A stretch of DNA of 64,000 nt from NCBI RefSeq assembly GCF_000282595.1, contig NZ_AKIZ01000039.1:1-64000 (forward strand), given 5' to 3'. Made by a program: the position numbers and the translations under genes. Below are positions 17,834 to 27,619 of this stretch, piece after piece; within the stretch, counting starts at the first letter, position 1; each line of letters begins with the position of its first letter. The notes beneath the pieces are model-generated. The model worked only from the letters and a program-made list of their open reading frames with translations. It did no database searches and was not told the origin of the DNA. The stretch comes from Phyllobacterium sp. YR531. Its GTDB lineage: Bacteria > Pseudomonadota > Alphaproteobacteria > Rhizobiales > Rhizobiaceae.

Positions 17834-18715
17834 TCACTCCAGCGGGATTACGTCCACCGATTGCTTGCCTTCCTGGGAGCCGCTGGTCTTCAACACCCCG
17901 ACTATAGGCGACACATCGGCATAATCACGGCCACAACCAATTGTAATGTGGTCATTGCTGGCGGCCATATTATTGGTGGGGTCGAACTCAAGCCAACCTG
18001 CCTCCCTGCCGCACCAGGCACGCACCCACGCATGCATGGCGTCGGCACCTTCAAGGCGTACCTTGCCAGGTGCCGGTATGGTGCGCAGGAAACCGCTGAC
18101 ATACCCCGCAGGAATGCCAAGTCCGCGCAGGCCTGCAATCATGACATGGCTGAAATCCTGGCAAACACCTGCCTTCAGGTCGAATGCCTGACGGGCGTTT
18201 GTCCGCACATCTGTTGCATCGCCATCATACTTAAAATCCGAGTAAATGCGTCGGTTCAGGTCGTTTACAGCTTCCGTAACAGTCTTCGTATTGGCGAGGC
18301 TCAATGCCGCATAGGCTGTGATATCTGGATCGATGGCAGCGTGTTTGCTGGACGTCAGGAAGTGGTGTGGCGCATCGGCGGCAATCGACCAGACGCTGCG
18401 AATTTCTTTTTTCAACCCCGCAATATCCGGCGAAACGTCGAACATTAGTGGAGGCCTTGTAACATTGACCCGCGCCGTCATTGTCACATCAAGGGTTTCA
18501 TGCGGATTGCGATAGACGATTGAAGTCACTGAATTGGAAAAGAAATCCATAAACTCCGAGCGCTCAGCCGATGCAGGCTCAAAGGAAAGGCTGGACGCGA
18601 TAACGCGTTGAACACCCGGCAATGTCTGCGGCATGACCCGGACATGATGACGCCCTGCTGCGGCCGAGCGAGCGTAATCATAATGCAGATGAAGGCGGAT
18701 ATTATAGAGCATCAA
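17834..18715 (-). CDS. Transglutaminase-like cysteine peptidase family protein
   Basis: A 293-residue protein with an N-terminal Bact_transglu_N-like beta domain (about residues 1-85) and a transglutaminase core. The catalytic triad is visible as Cys185 (KAGVCQDFSH), His228 (DAMHAWVR) and Asp245 (EFDPTNN). Such proteins may cleave or form isopeptide bonds. It starts 9 bases after the ATP-grasp/alpha-E gene on the same strand, forming the conserved transglutaminase/ATP-grasp/alpha-E cluster. No signal peptide is seen, so it should act in the cytoplasm. Substrate unknown. Confidence 0.88.
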   Translation of the reverse strand: MMLYNIRLHLHYDYARSAAAGRHHVRVMPQTLPGVQRVIASSLSFEPASAERSEFMDFFSNSVTSIVYRNPHETLDVTMTARVNVTRPPLMFDVSPDIAGLKKEIRSVWSIAADAPHHFLTSSKHAAIDPDITAYAALSLANTKTVTEAVNDLNRRIYSDFKYDGDATDVRTNARQAFDLKAGVCQDFSHVMIAGLRGLGIPAGYVSGFLRTIPAPGKVRLEGADAMHAWVRAWCGREAGWLEFDPTNNMAASNDHITIGCGRDYADVSPIVGVLKTSGSQEGKQSVDVIPLE

Positions 18716-18724
18716 CAGGTATCC

Positions 18725-21139
18725 TCAGGCAAAATACGTGTCGGAAATTGCATCAGCCAAAGCACCGATATCGAAGGCGACCTTGTGAAGCGTTTCGGGC
18801 GTCAGTTCTCCCGCCTCGGATATTGCGAGTTGCGTATGCAGGCGCAGTACATCCTTGGAAAAAGTCTGCATGCTGGTTACCGCACCGCGCCCACCTTCGC
18901 GCACCGGCAAAAGGCCGAATTCCGTTTTCAATGCATCCAGCTGGAAAATGATCGAACGCGGATTGAGCGGATCGAGCGCCAGCAGATCGAGTACACTGAT
19001 CCGGCCTGAATAAACGCTGTATTGCCTGCGATGCGTCATGACACTGTCGCCGATTTCCAGCAGCATTTCCAACGAGCCCTCAGCAGCGTCATGACGGGCA
19101 AGGCGCGCAAGGACGCTTGCCATCTGAATGCCGCGTTCGATGCGACGGCCGATCTCAAGAAACCGCCAGCCGGTAAAGCGATACATGTTTTCGTGGACGA
19201 GACCGGAAAACCCTGCAAGCTTGCGCAGGATGATAGTCATGGCGCGCGTGGCGTCATCCCCCGGCGTCACCACATCGGAAAAACGGTGCACTGTCTTGGA
19301 CAGATCATGCAGGGCAAGCCAGCCATCTGGCGAAAAGCGGTCGCGAATGCGTCCGGCAGAAAGCATCGCGCCATCGATGGAACGCTGAAGGCCCTTTGGA
19401 ATGGCCTGATCCAGATCGACCCCGAGCGGCTTCAGATAGTCACGCATCTCGGTCAATAGTGGCAATTCCTGATTGGGTGCCTCGGCAAAGCGTGCATGGC
19501 ATGCCCGCAATATACGCGCGGTGCCTTCGGCACGTTCGATGTAGCGGCCCATCCAAAGCAGATTTTCCGCAGCCCGTGCGGGCAATGTCCCCGGCACATT
19601 GCGCTGAAACAAATCATCTTCGCGTGGCAGCAGCGTGTCTTTTGCAACCGGGCCCTTGCTGGTAACCCACACATCAGCTGCCTGCCCGCCCCGCTGCATG
19701 GCAATCGCAGCGGTGTCGAGCGTGAAGCCAACACGGGCAAAGCCGCCGGGCATGAAGCTCCAGCCATCCTTGTGGCGTGCTGCAAACACCCGCAGCACAA
19801 AGGGACGCGGCTCCAACTTGCCATCGACATAGACCGGCGTTGTAGAAAGTTTGACGGCTTCCTGCCCTACGAGACCGCGCCCGTCATTTTGCAAGCGCTC
19901 AAGCAATTGGCTGCGTGCCTCGGGGTCGAGCTTCGATCCAAGCACTGTCGCCCGCACATCTTCGAACGGCAATCGCGTTGAAAGAGCCGGGCCAACCATC
20001 ATCTGATCAAGCCGGTCCATCACATGCTTGCGCTCTTTCTCTTGCCCGCACCACCATGTTGCAATACTTGGCAACGCCAAATCACGTTCATGCAATGCCT
20101 TTGAAATTGCTGGTAGGAACGCGAGCAGCGCACGGGTTTCCAGAATGCCGGAGCCGAGCGCATTGACCAGCGAAACTGTCCGCCTGCGCAAGGCGCCTAC
20201 CATTCCCGGCGTGCCGATCCACGAGTCTGATTTCAACTCCAGCGGATCCATATAAGCAGCATCCATGCGCCGCCACAGCACATCAATCGGCTTTAGTCCG
20301 GAAACGGTTCGCACCATCACCCTGCCCTTGGCGACTGTCAGGTCCTCGCCTTCCAGCAACATGAAGCCGAGATAGCGGGCGATGTAGGCATGTTCGAAAT
20401 AGGTTTCGTTGTTCGGCCCGGGTGTCAGGATCGCGGCGCGAGCCTGCGGATCGATGATCAACGATTGCATGGAATCGCGGAAGTCCTTGAAGAACCCTGC
20501 AAGCCGGTGAACATTCATCGAGGCGGAAATATCGGATAATGCGCGGGTCGTCGCGACGCGGTTCTCCAGCGCAAAACCGGCACCGGACGGCGCCTGCGTC
20601 CTGTCGCCAAGCACCCACCACTGCCCGTTGGGAGCACGACCCAGCTCAAATGCGCAGAAATGCAGGAAGCGACCACCCGCTGGTTTGATCCCGGCAACAG
20701 GATGCAGAAATTCCGGATTAGACGCGATCAAATCGGGCGGCAAAACGCCATCGCGCACCAGCTTTCCCTCGCCATAGATATCGGCAACAATATCTTCGAG
20801 TAGATCGGCGCGCTCGGTTAAGCCAGCAGTGATGGTGCTCCAATCCTGCTCATTGATCAGCAGTGGAATATGTGCAAGCGGCCATTGCCGCTCCTGCGTG
20901 CCGTTCTCGTCGTAGACACGGTAGAAGACTCCGGCATCAAGCAAATACTGGTTTGCCCGGGCGAAACGAGTTGCAAGCTTTTCCGGCCCGATTTCATCCA
21001 GCGAACCAAGCAGTTTTCCCCAGCCCGGACGTAAGGCACCGGCAGCATCAACCATCTCGTCAGCAACTCCCGGCAAGGGAGTATATCCCGCAAGCAGGCC
21101 GGCAATTGAACGTGTTTTGGCTTTATTCACTTGTGACAT
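18725..21139 (-). CDS. Circularly permuted ATP-grasp plus alpha-E domain protein
   Basis: An 804-residue fusion. Residues about 1-475 form a circularly permuted ATP-grasp domain (DUF404/DUF407 type), with GDRTQAPSGAGFALENR, TPGPNNETYFEHAYIARYLG and LVGQEAVKLSTTP segments. Residues about 490-800 form the all-helical alpha-E domain, starting ARAAENLLWMGRYIERAE. In many bacteria these are two separate genes. ATP-grasp enzymes join a carboxylate to an amine via acyl phosphate, and comparative genomics has proposed peptide synthesis or tagging for this cluster. It lies between a small transglutaminase and, upstream, a transglutaminase-DUF2126 protein. No product is known. Confidence 0.88.
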   Translation of the reverse strand: MSQVNKAKTRSIAGLLAGYTPLPGVADEMVDAAGALRPGWGKLLGSLDEIGPEKLATRFARANQYLLDAGVFYRVYDENGTQERQWPLAHIPLLINEQDWSTITAGLTERADLLEDIVADIYGEGKLVRDGVLPPDLIASNPEFLHPVAGIKPAGGRFLHFCAFELGRAPNGQWWVLGDRTQAPSGAGFALENRVATTRALSDISASMNVHRLAGFFKDFRDSMQSLIIDPQARAAILTPGPNNETYFEHAYIARYLGFMLLEGEDLTVAKGRVMVRTVSGLKPIDVLWRRMDAAYMDPLELKSDSWIGTPGMVGALRRRTVSLVNALGSGILETRALLAFLPAISKALHERDLALPSIATWWCGQEKERKHVMDRLDQMMVGPALSTRLPFEDVRATVLGSKLDPEARSQLLERLQNDGRGLVGQEAVKLSTTPVYVDGKLEPRPFVLRVFAARHKDGWSFMPGGFARVGFTLDTAAIAMQRGGQAADVWVTSKGPVAKDTLLPREDDLFQRNVPGTLPARAAENLLWMGRYIERAEGTARILRACHARFAEAPNQELPLLTEMRDYLKPLGVDLDQAIPKGLQRSIDGAMLSAGRIRDRFSPDGWLALHDLSKTVHRFSDVVTPGDDATRAMTIILRKLAGFSGLVHENMYRFTGWRFLEIGRRIERGIQMASVLARLARHDAAEGSLEMLLEIGDSVMTHRRQYSVYSGRISVLDLLALDPLNPRSIIFQLDALKTEFGLLPVREGGRGAVTSMQTFSKDVLRLHTQLAISEAGELTPETLHKVAFDIGALADAISDTYFA

Positions 21140-21180
21140 TATCGATCTATATTGGGTTTCGTACAGACTGCATACTTATT

Positions 21181-21318
21181 GTGCGTGGTTCCCCCTTCGA
21201 CAGGCTCAGGATGCTCACCATGATGAAGGTGGGTTGATTGCAGGCGGTACAAACCGTGCCATCGCTGTCTATTGCAAAACACCAGCATTCCTCATGGTGA
21301 GCCCCGTCGAACCACGCA
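21181..21318. repeat. Inverted-repeat element copy 1
   Basis: Short palindromic element whose outer arms read GTGGTTC...GCTCACCATGA and TCATGGTGAGC...GAACCAC. The left arm carries the long variant (CCTTCGACAGGCTCAGGAT inserted before GCTCACC), the right arm the short one (CCCCGTCGAACCACGC). It lies between the ATP-grasp gene and a small frame upstream of it. The loop holds a weaker inner dyad (GATTGCAGG...TTGCAAAA). Confidence 0.85.
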
Positions 21319-21351
21319 CAACCGGTATGCAAGTAGCTATAATTCGATCCA

Positions 21352-21516
21352 TTATTTGGACTTAGAATCGTTATGAAGCGCCTTAACCCGAGCAAACATC
21401 TCTTCAATTGAAATTCCGATCTCCGGGTTATTTATAATCTGTGTCAACCTGTTGAGAATTTCATCGTGCAATAGACTTTCTTTCATAACTTCAAGACCAC
21501 TATTACCATAAAACAT
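21352..21516 (-). CDS. 54-residue protein, possible orphan antitoxin-like
   Basis: A small frame from ATG 21516 to TAA 21352 encodes 54 residues, beginning MFYGNSGLEVMKESLLHDEI and ending VKALHNDSKSK. An internal ATG 10 codons later is an alternative start. The central pattern NNPEIGISIEEMFARVKAL resembles the tail of addiction-module antidote proteins (NP-x-x-G-x-S-x-EE-x-x-ARV), but no toxin gene is adjacent. It lies between the DUF2126 gene and the ATP-grasp gene, 11 bases after the former's stop. Function unknown; the reading frame is plausible but unproven. Confidence 0.4.
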   Translation of the reverse strand: MFYGNSGLEVMKESLLHDEILNRLTQIINNPEIGISIEEMFARVKALHNDSKSK

Positions 21517-21527
21517 GCAGTGTTCTT

Positions 21528-24500
21528 TCAAGCACGTGGCCTTCTCAAATCGAGCGTCATCGGGAATTCCGGCGATGGTTGTTCTTTGCGCAGCTCGTAA
21601 GCACCAGCCGTATGGCCGCGCGGCTCAAATCGCGCAAGCCTGCGGGCTTCGGCTTCGTTGGAATTAATCGGAAAGGTATCATAGCTGCGCCCACCCGGAT
21701 GCGCGACATGATAGGTGCAACCTGCAATCGCTCGCCCGGACCACTGATCGTAAATGTCAAATACCAATGGCGTATTGACCGGAATCATTGGATGCAGACC
21801 GGAGCGTGGTTGCCAGGCCTTATAGCGGACACCGGCAACAGCGGTACCATTGGTTTCGGTCATTCTCAGGGGCACTTCGCGGCCATTGCAGGCCACGCTG
21901 TAACGCGCTGCATTATAGCCTTCGACCTTGATCTGCAGACGCTCCACGGAGCTGTCGACGAAACGGACCGTTCCGCCGATAGCACCCTGCTCACCCATGA
22001 CATGCCATGGCTCCAAGGCTTGCCGTAGTTCGAGTTTGACGCCTTCATTTTCAATTTCCCCACAGAAAGGAAACCGGAATTCCAGCTGCGCCTCGAACCA
22101 TTCCGGGCGGAAGTCAAAGCCATTCTGCCGCAGATCGGCAAGCACATCGAGAAAATCCTGCCAAACGAAGGCAGGCAGCATGAACCGGTCATGCAAGGTT
22201 GTGCCCCAACGCACAAAACCGCCCTCTATAGGATTATTCCAAAAGCGCGCAATCAGAGCGCGTACCAGCAATTGCTGCGCAAGGCTCATGCGTGCATTCG
22301 GCGGCATCTCGAAACCACGAAACTCGACAAGTCCGAGGCGTCCAGTCGGCCCATCGGGCGAAAACAGCTTGTCGATGCATATTTCAGAACGATGGGTATT
22401 ACCGGTCACGTCAACAAGCAAATTGCGGAAGAGCCTGTCCACCAGCCACGGCAAGGGCGGTGTGCCATGCCCCGGCAGCGGCACTTGCGCCATGGCGATT
22501 TCCAGCTCGTAGAGACTGTCGTGACGGGCCTCGTCGAACCGCGGCGCTTGACTGGTCGGGCCAACAAACATTCCGGAGAACAGATAGGACAGGGATGGAT
22601 GACGCTGCCAATGCAGTACCAGACTTTTCAAAAGGTCGGGACGACGCAGGAACGGGCTGTCATTTGGCGTTTCACCGCCGACCACCACGTGGTTGCCACC
22701 ACCTGTACCGGTATGCCGCCCATCGATCATGAACTTGTCAGCACCAAGCCTCGTTTGCCGTGCCTCTTCATAAATGGTCTCGGTGGTCGCAACGCATTCG
22801 CGCCAGTTCGATGCGGGATGAATGTTCACTTCAATCACGCCCGGGTCAGGCGCAACACGTATGACGCTGATGCGCGGGTCTTGGGGCGGACCATAGCCCT
22901 CAATGTGCACCGGCAGACCGAGCTTGGCTGCTGCTGCTTCTGCTGCGCCTACAAGCTCAAGATAATCCTCAAGCGCTTCCACTGGCGGCATGAAGACACT
23001 CAACCGGCCATCGCGCGGTTCAACCGAGATGGCGGTCCGAACAGCCCCGCCAATCTCGCCCAGCTCCTGCTCCACCCGCTCCTGCGTCGTGCCCTCGGCG
23101 GCGGTGAATGAAGCGACTGCCTGTGACGCTTCCCTCGGATCAACCACTGCTGCTACTGGCGAATCCGGCAATGGGCCACGCTCAACAGAGGGGTCAACCG
23201 GCACGATAAATGGAAACTCGGAAGGTGGAACATGCGGCAGTGCGCCTAGGGGCAAGCGATAACCCACAGGCGAGTCACCCGGCACGAGAAACAGCTTGCC
23301 GCGCCGGGTTGTCCATTTTTCGCTGCGCCAGCGTGGACCTTGAGCGGCTTGGCTGTTCCAGCGCTGCACCGGCAGCACAAAGCCGGTTGGCTCGGTTAAT
23401 CCGCGTTCAAATACACGCGCCATACGGCTGCGCTCTTCGGGGTCTTTCAGTTTTGAATTCGAGGGGTCGACATTGGCTGGAAGATTGCCTTCCTTTACGA
23501 TCCATTCCGCCGGATCTTCATAGGCTGCCGCAACCATATCGTCTTCAACACCAAGCTCACCAGCCATGCCAACGAGCAATTTACCGGCATCCTCCGGCTT
23601 TACATCTGCCTTGCTGTTTTCAGCGGCGATAAGATCAGGATTGACCCAGATGGGTTCTCCGTCCTTGCGCCAGTACAGTGAAAAGGTCCACCGTGGCAGG
23701 CTCTCACCCGGATACCACTTGCCCTGCCCGTAATGCAGAAAACCACCCGGGGCAAAACGATCCCGCAAGCGGCGGATAAGCTTGTCAGCCTTTTCGCGTT
23801 TTGTCGGGCCGACTGCATCGGTATTCCACTCGCCGGATTCGAAATCGTCGATGGAAACGAATGTCGGTTCGCCGCCCATGGTCAGACGCACGTCCCGCTC
23901 TTTCAGCAATGCGTCGACCTGATTGCCAAGCGCATCGAGCGCTTGCCACGATTCATCAGAGAATGGTTTCGTGATGCGCGGATGCTCCGACACCCGCGTC
24001 ACGCGCATGTCAAAACCAAATTCGACATTGGCAGGCTCCGCCATACCGGAAATGGGCGCGGCGTTGCGATAGTGCGGCGTTGCGGCCAGCGGAACATGGC
24101 TTTCGCCGGTCAAAAGGCCCGAGGTCGGGTCAAGCCCTATCCACCCTGCGCCAGGCAGATAAACCTCACACCAGGCATGCAGATCGGTGAAATCCGTTGT
24201 TGTCCCGGCAGGACCATCCAGCGCCACAAGATCGGGCTTCAATTGGATCAGATAGCCCGAAACAAAACGTGCTGCCAAACCGAGATGGCGCAATGTCTGT
24301 ACCAAAAGCCAACTGGAGTCACGGCATGAACCTGTACGGACATTCAATGTGGTTTCCGGCTCCTGCACGCCGGTTTCCATGCGTATGACATAGCCGACTT
24401 CGCGCTGGATACGAGCGTTCAGATCAACAACGAAATTCACCGTATTTGTGCTGGTGCGGTCAATGGACGCCAGAAAATCCGACAGCAACGGACCAATCGG

Positions 24501-24863
24501 GTCCGGCTTCATGTAGATCGACAAATCGTCGCGTATTTCTTCCGGATAGGTGAAAGGCCAAATTTCCGCGATTGGTTCGACAAAGAAATCAAACGGATTA
24601 TAGACCGTCATATCAGCAACGATATCGACTTCGATCTTCAACTCAGTGACAGGTTCTGGAAACACGAACCGCGCAAGAAAATTGCCGTAGGGGTCCTGCT
24701 GCAGATTGACGAAATGGTTCGCTGGACTGACTTTCAGCGAATGGCTCAACACCTTTGTGCGGGAATGCGGCGCGGGTTGAAGCCGGATGATCTGCGGCCC
24801 GAGCATGATGGGGCGGTCATATTTATAATGGGTCAGGTGATAGACTGCTGCGTGAATTGCCAT
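21528..24863 (-). CDS. Transglutaminase-DUF2126 protein (predicted amidoligase)
   Basis: A 1111-residue cytoplasmic protein. The N-terminal Bact_transglu_N domain (about 1-85) and transglutaminase core (about 150-260) carry Cys180 ([10 protein letters not shown]), His229 (DLHAWCEV) and Asp245 (GLDPTSG). The remaining residues, about 290-1105, form the DUF2126 domain, proposed in comparative studies to be a glutamine-synthetase-fold carboxylate-amine ligase. Segments such as [31 protein letters not shown] and [16 protein letters not shown] are well preserved. Together with the ATP-grasp/alpha-E protein and the second transglutaminase downstream it forms a conserved peptide-modification cluster without an experimentally defined product. 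Confidence 0.9.
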   Translation of the reverse strand: MAIHAAVYHLTHYKYDRPIMLGPQIIRLQPAPHSRTKVLSHSLKVSPANHFVNLQQDPYGNFLARFVFPEPVTELKIEVDIVADMTVYNPFDFFVEPIAEIWPFTYPEEIRDDLSIYMKPDPIGPLLSDFLASIDRTSTNTVNFVVDLNARIQREVGYVIRMETGVQEPETTLNVRTGSCRDSSWLLVQTLRHLGLAARFVSGYLIQLKPDLVALDGPAGTTTDFTDLHAWCEVYLPGAGWIGLDPTSGLLTGESHVPLAATPHYRNAAPISGMAEPANVEFGFDMRVTRVSEHPRITKPFSDESWQALDALGNQVDALLKERDVRLTMGGEPTFVSIDDFESGEWNTDAVGPTKREKADKLIRRLRDRFAPGGFLHYGQGKWYPGESLPRWTFSLYWRKDGEPIWVNPDLIAAENSKADVKPEDAGKLLVGMAGELGVEDDMVAAAYEDPAEWIVKEGNLPANVDPSNSKLKDPEERSRMARVFERGLTEPTGFVLPVQRWNSQAAQGPRWRSEKWTTRRGKLFLVPGDSPVGYRLPLGALPHVPPSEFPFIVPVDPSVERGPLPDSPVAAVVDPREASQAVASFTAAEGTTQERVEQELGEIGGAVRTAISVEPRDGRLSVFMPPVEALEDYLELVGAAEAAAAKLGLPVHIEGYGPPQDPRISVIRVAPDPGVIEVNIHPASNWRECVATTETIYEEARQTRLGADKFMIDGRHTGTGGGNHVVVGGETPNDSPFLRRPDLLKSLVLHWQRHPSLSYLFSGMFVGPTSQAPRFDEARHDSLYELEIAMAQVPLPGHGTPPLPWLVDRLFRNLLVDVTGNTHRSEICIDKLFSPDGPTGRLGLVEFRGFEMPPNARMSLAQQLLVRALIARFWNNPIEGGFVRWGTTLHDRFMLPAFVWQDFLDVLADLRQNGFDFRPEWFEAQLEFRFPFCGEIENEGVKLELRQALEPWHVMGEQGAIGGTVRFVDSSVERLQIKVEGYNAARYSVACNGREVPLRMTETNGTAVAGVRYKAWQPRSGLHPMIPVNTPLVFDIYDQWSGRAIAGCTYHVAHPGGRSYDTFPINSNEAEARRLARFEPRGHTAGAYELRKEQPSPEFPMTLDLRRPRA

Positions 24864-25052
24864 GTCGCCCCAAAATTCAATATAAAATTCAATGTTCGCC
24901 GAAAGAGTACGCGCGAAGCCTAGCCTACTCCAAGCGCATGTTCACGCTTTAAAAGCTTATCCTGCCATTTATTTTAGCACGTGCTGAATCTGCACCTTAA
25001 ACGGGCTGATAATTTCCAAGCGAAGAGCAAAATAATTTGCATCTAACTCGCT

Positions 25053-25176
25053 GCGTGGTTCGACGGGGCTCACCATGAGGTAGATGGTTTGACTGCATGT
25101 TGGTCGCCAACCTTCGAGAGTTAACTTCTTGCAATCAGTCCACCTTCCTCATGGTGAGCCCCGTCGAACCACGCAG
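25053..25176. repeat. Inverted-repeat element copy 2
   Basis: Both arms are the short variant: GCGTGGTTCGACGGGGCTC then ACCATGAGG on the left, and the inverse complement on the right (25145-25175). The loop of about 60 bases contains the inner dyad GACTGCA...TTGCAATC. It lies in the gap between the DUF2126 gene and the cobalamin riboswitch. That gap (24864-25409) otherwise holds only a hairpin at 25219-25270. Confidence 0.85.
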
Positions 25177-25218
25177 AGAAACCAATGCAGTAAAGGGGAT
25201 CGCTGAAGATCACCCTGG

Positions 25219-25270
25219 AAATGAAAAAGACCCGGACGAGCTGGCAAGTTACGTTCCGGGTCTCATTTCA
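25219..25270 (-). terminator. Hairpin with minus-strand T run
   Basis: AGACCCGGACG (25228-25238) pairs with CGTTCCGGGTCT (25252-25263) across a short loop. On the minus strand the stem is followed by TTTTTCATTT, as in an intrinsic terminator. No gene that would end here on the minus strand was found, so its purpose is unclear. It may insulate the riboswitch region from the DUF2126 gene or end a short antisense transcript. Confidence 0.4.
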
Positions 25271-25409
25271 TTAACACCAGGAAAACGGGAGGCGGGCGAA
25301 AGCCTGCCTCTCACTCCTGAAATAAAGATATCATTTCCCTCGATTTTTCCAAGCACTATCTCTTTTGTGCCATTTCATTTCCCACATTGTTCCACTAGTA
25401 ATCATCACC

Positions 25410-25594
25410 GATGGTTTCTCTGGCCAGACAATGCCGGAGATTAAAAGGGAACACGGTGAGGCGTACCCAAAAGGGACCGAAACCGTGGCTGCCCCCGCAA
25501 CTGTAAGCGGCGAGCGACGCCTGACTACGCCACTGATCGCAGGATCGGGAAGGCAAGGCAACGCTGAGACCCGCAAGCCAGGAGACCTGCCATC
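25410..25594 (+). promoter_or_regulatory. Cobalamin (B12) riboswitch
   Basis: Canonical cobalamin riboswitch features are present in order: P1 GATGG (25410) pairing with CCATC (25590-25594); GGGAACACGGTGAGG (25447 on); AACCGTGGCTGCCCCCGCAA followed by CTGTAAGCGG; and the B12 box AGCCAGGAGACCTGCC at 25576-25591. It precedes an ABC importer (ATPase, binding protein, permease) with about 270 bases of leader between. It should switch off the operon when adenosylcobalamin is abundant. Confidence 0.95.
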
Positions 25595-25865
25595 AAAATT
25601 GAAATTCGAACCGGACGGGGTGTGCCGGGAGCGAAGTGATAACCTGTCCGCATAGCGGAACGCCTTGCATGGCGCCGGGATCATCGCTGACGTTCCCCTA
25701 CCCGTTTTAATGTTGGATAGGCATGAACGTTTCGCGCACCACTACAGCCCGTGTTCAGATTTTCCCGCCTTTTGCACAATCACCATTGACGATTGTTATA
25801 ACATTACTATACCGCAAAGCCATGCTGAATGGATCGGATTATTTCTACGGCACGGGAGCAAGGGC

Positions 25866-26672
25866 ATGACACATATTCAGCTCGATGCGAAAGCTGTGAC
25901 CTATCAAACCGGCCCTCATATTCTCGTCGATGCTGCTTCTCTCAGCGTCAGATGCGGTGCCCGTCTGGCAATCATTGGCCCCAACGGCGCTGGTAAATCT
26001 ACCCTTCTGCGCATGCTCGCGGGATTGCAACAGCCAACATCCGGCCAGATAGATTTCAACGGCAAGAATGTGGGGCATATGACACCCCTCGAACGTGCCC
26101 GGCAGTTCGCTTTCGTCGGTCAGACCGATGCACCGGACCAGCAACTGCTTGTCGAGGATTATGTATCGCTTGGGCGCATTCCCCATCTCGGCCTGCTTAC
26201 AAAAGCGGCGGATCGGGAAATTGTCGAGGATTCGATGCAACGCGCAAGGATAACGCATTTCCGCCGCCGCCCTCTGGGTTCGCTATCCGGCGGTGAGCGT
26301 CAACGCATGCAATTGGCACGGGCGCTCAGCCAACAGCCTGCAATCCTGTTTCTGGATGAACCTACCAATCACCTCGACCCCAAAGCACGCAGTGAGCTGC
26401 TTTCGCTGGTAGCTGGACTGGACGTTACAACCATCGCGGTCCTGCACGATTTACCGCTTGTCGCGCCATTCGCAACCCATGTTGCCGTCATGCACAGCAC
26501 GCAACTGGTAGCATCAGGCACACCGGATGAGACGCTGACACCGCGCATCGTCAGTGATGTATTCGATCTTGACGTGCTCCGCCTGCGCCATCCGTCACGC
26601 CAGCGCGACCTCATGGTCTTTGAAGCACCTGAACCAAATCACACTACCCATCCTCATCCACGGAGCATTTGA
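25866..26672 (+). CDS. btuD: B12-type ABC transporter ATP-binding protein
   Basis: A 268-residue ATPase of the siderophore/cobalamin class (FecE/BtuD), with Walker A GPNGAGKST at 38-46, LSGGERQRM signature and ILFLDEPTNHLD Walker B. The ATG at 25866 is preferred over an upstream TTG because GGGAGCAAGGG precedes it and the Walker A position becomes typical. It is downstream of a cobalamin riboswitch, which makes cobalamin, or a corrinoid precursor, the likely substrate. It overlaps the binding protein gene by one base. Confidence 0.88.
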   Translation: MTHIQLDAKAVTYQTGPHILVDAASLSVRCGARLAIIGPNGAGKSTLLRMLAGLQQPTSGQIDFNGKNVGHMTPLERARQFAFVGQTDAPDQQLLVEDYVSLGRIPHLGLLTKAADREIVEDSMQRARITHFRRRPLGSLSGGERQRMQLARALSQQPAILFLDEPTNHLDPKARSELLSLVAGLDVTTIAVLHDLPLVAPFATHVAVMHSTQLVASGTPDETLTPRIVSDVFDLDVLRLRHPSRQRDLMVFEAPEPNHTTHPHPRSI

Positions 26673-27619
26673 TGAAAAAGTCTTTTCTCGCCTTCGCATT
26701 GACCGTGCTTTCAGCACCGGCCTTTGCCTTTCCTGTTACGGTTGATAGCTGTGGCAGGTCATTGACATTTGATGCGGCTCCCAAACGTGTTGTCGTTAAC
26801 GATATCAATATGAGCGAGATGGCTTTTGCGCTTGGCTTACAGCCGCTCATGGTCGGCGTGACCGGCATCACCGGCTGGTACAAGCTCGATGATGCATTTA
26901 TCAAGCAGCAAGGTTCCATACCGGAACTCGCACCCAAAAACCCGACCCTTGAAAACCTGATCGCCGTACAGCCGGATTTCTTCTTCGCGGGATGGAATTA
27001 CGGCATGCGCGTCGGTGGTGAAGTCACACCCGATACTCTTGCGCCTTTTGGTATCAAGACACTTGAATTGACCGAAAGCTGCGTACATATCGACAAGAAC
27101 CGCTCTGCCGCCACAATGGATCTCCTCTACGGTGATATCGAAAAGCTGGGCAAGATTTTTGGCAAGGAAGACCAATCCGAAAAGCTTGTTGCCGGCTGGA
27201 AAACTCAACTTGCCGAGATCAAAAAGAAGGTCGGTGCCAACAGCGGTACCCGCGTATTTCTTTACGATTCCGGCGAGGACAAGCCCTTCACGGCTGGCAA
27301 ATTTGCCATCCCGACCGCGCTGATCAGCGAGGCTGGCGGCGTCAATATCATGGACGATCTTGAATCGAATTGGGCTACTACCTCATGGGAAACGGTAGCA
27401 GCGCGCAATCCGGAATTCCTCGTGCTTCTCGATTATCAGGACGATGCGGGATATAAAAAGCTCCTCGACTTCCTGAGAAGCCATCCGGCGATGAAAGAAA
27501 CCGACGCTGTGAAGAACGAGCGTTTTGTCGCTCTCCGCTATGCCGAACTTACGCCCGGCCCAGCGAACATCGAAGCCATCGAGAAGATCGCCAAGGCAAT
27601 GCACCCGGAAGCATTCTGA
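26672..27619 (+). CDS. btuF: B12-type ABC transporter periplasmic binding protein
   Basis: A 315-residue binding protein with a cleavable signal (MKKSFLAFALTVLSAPAFA). The mature form has the two-lobe TroA/BtuF-type fold; recognisable segments are PKRVVVNDINMSEMAFALGL, NLIAVQPDFFFAGWN and the C-terminal LTPGPANIEAIEKIAKAM. GGAG precedes the ATG at 26672, which overlaps the ATPase stop in TGATG. Ligand assignment as cobalamin rests on the riboswitch. The sequence alone would also allow an iron-chelate ligand. Confidence 0.85.
   Translation: MKKSFLAFALTVLSAPAFAFPVTVDSCGRSLTFDAAPKRVVVNDINMSEMAFALGLQPLMVGVTGITGWYKLDDAFIKQQGSIPELAPKNPTLENLIAVQPDFFFAGWNYGMRVGGEVTPDTLAPFGIKTLELTESCVHIDKNRSAATMDLLYGDIEKLGKIFGKEDQSEKLVAGWKTQLAEIKKKVGANSGTRVFLYDSGEDKPFTAGKFAIPTALISEAGGVNIMDDLESNWATTSWETVAARNPEFLVLLDYQDDAGYKKLLDFLRSHPAMKETDAVKNERFVALRYAELTPGPANIEAIEKIAKAMHPEAF

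Noticed and set aside
22191-23111. 306-residue plus-strand frame inside the DUF2126 gene
   Set aside because: Antisense to a well-conserved 1111-residue protein; no family resemblance, no ribosome site.
25331-25684. Open frames on both strands around the leader of the B12 operon
   Set aside because: The region is a cobalamin riboswitch; the frames follow from its structured, GC-rich sequence.
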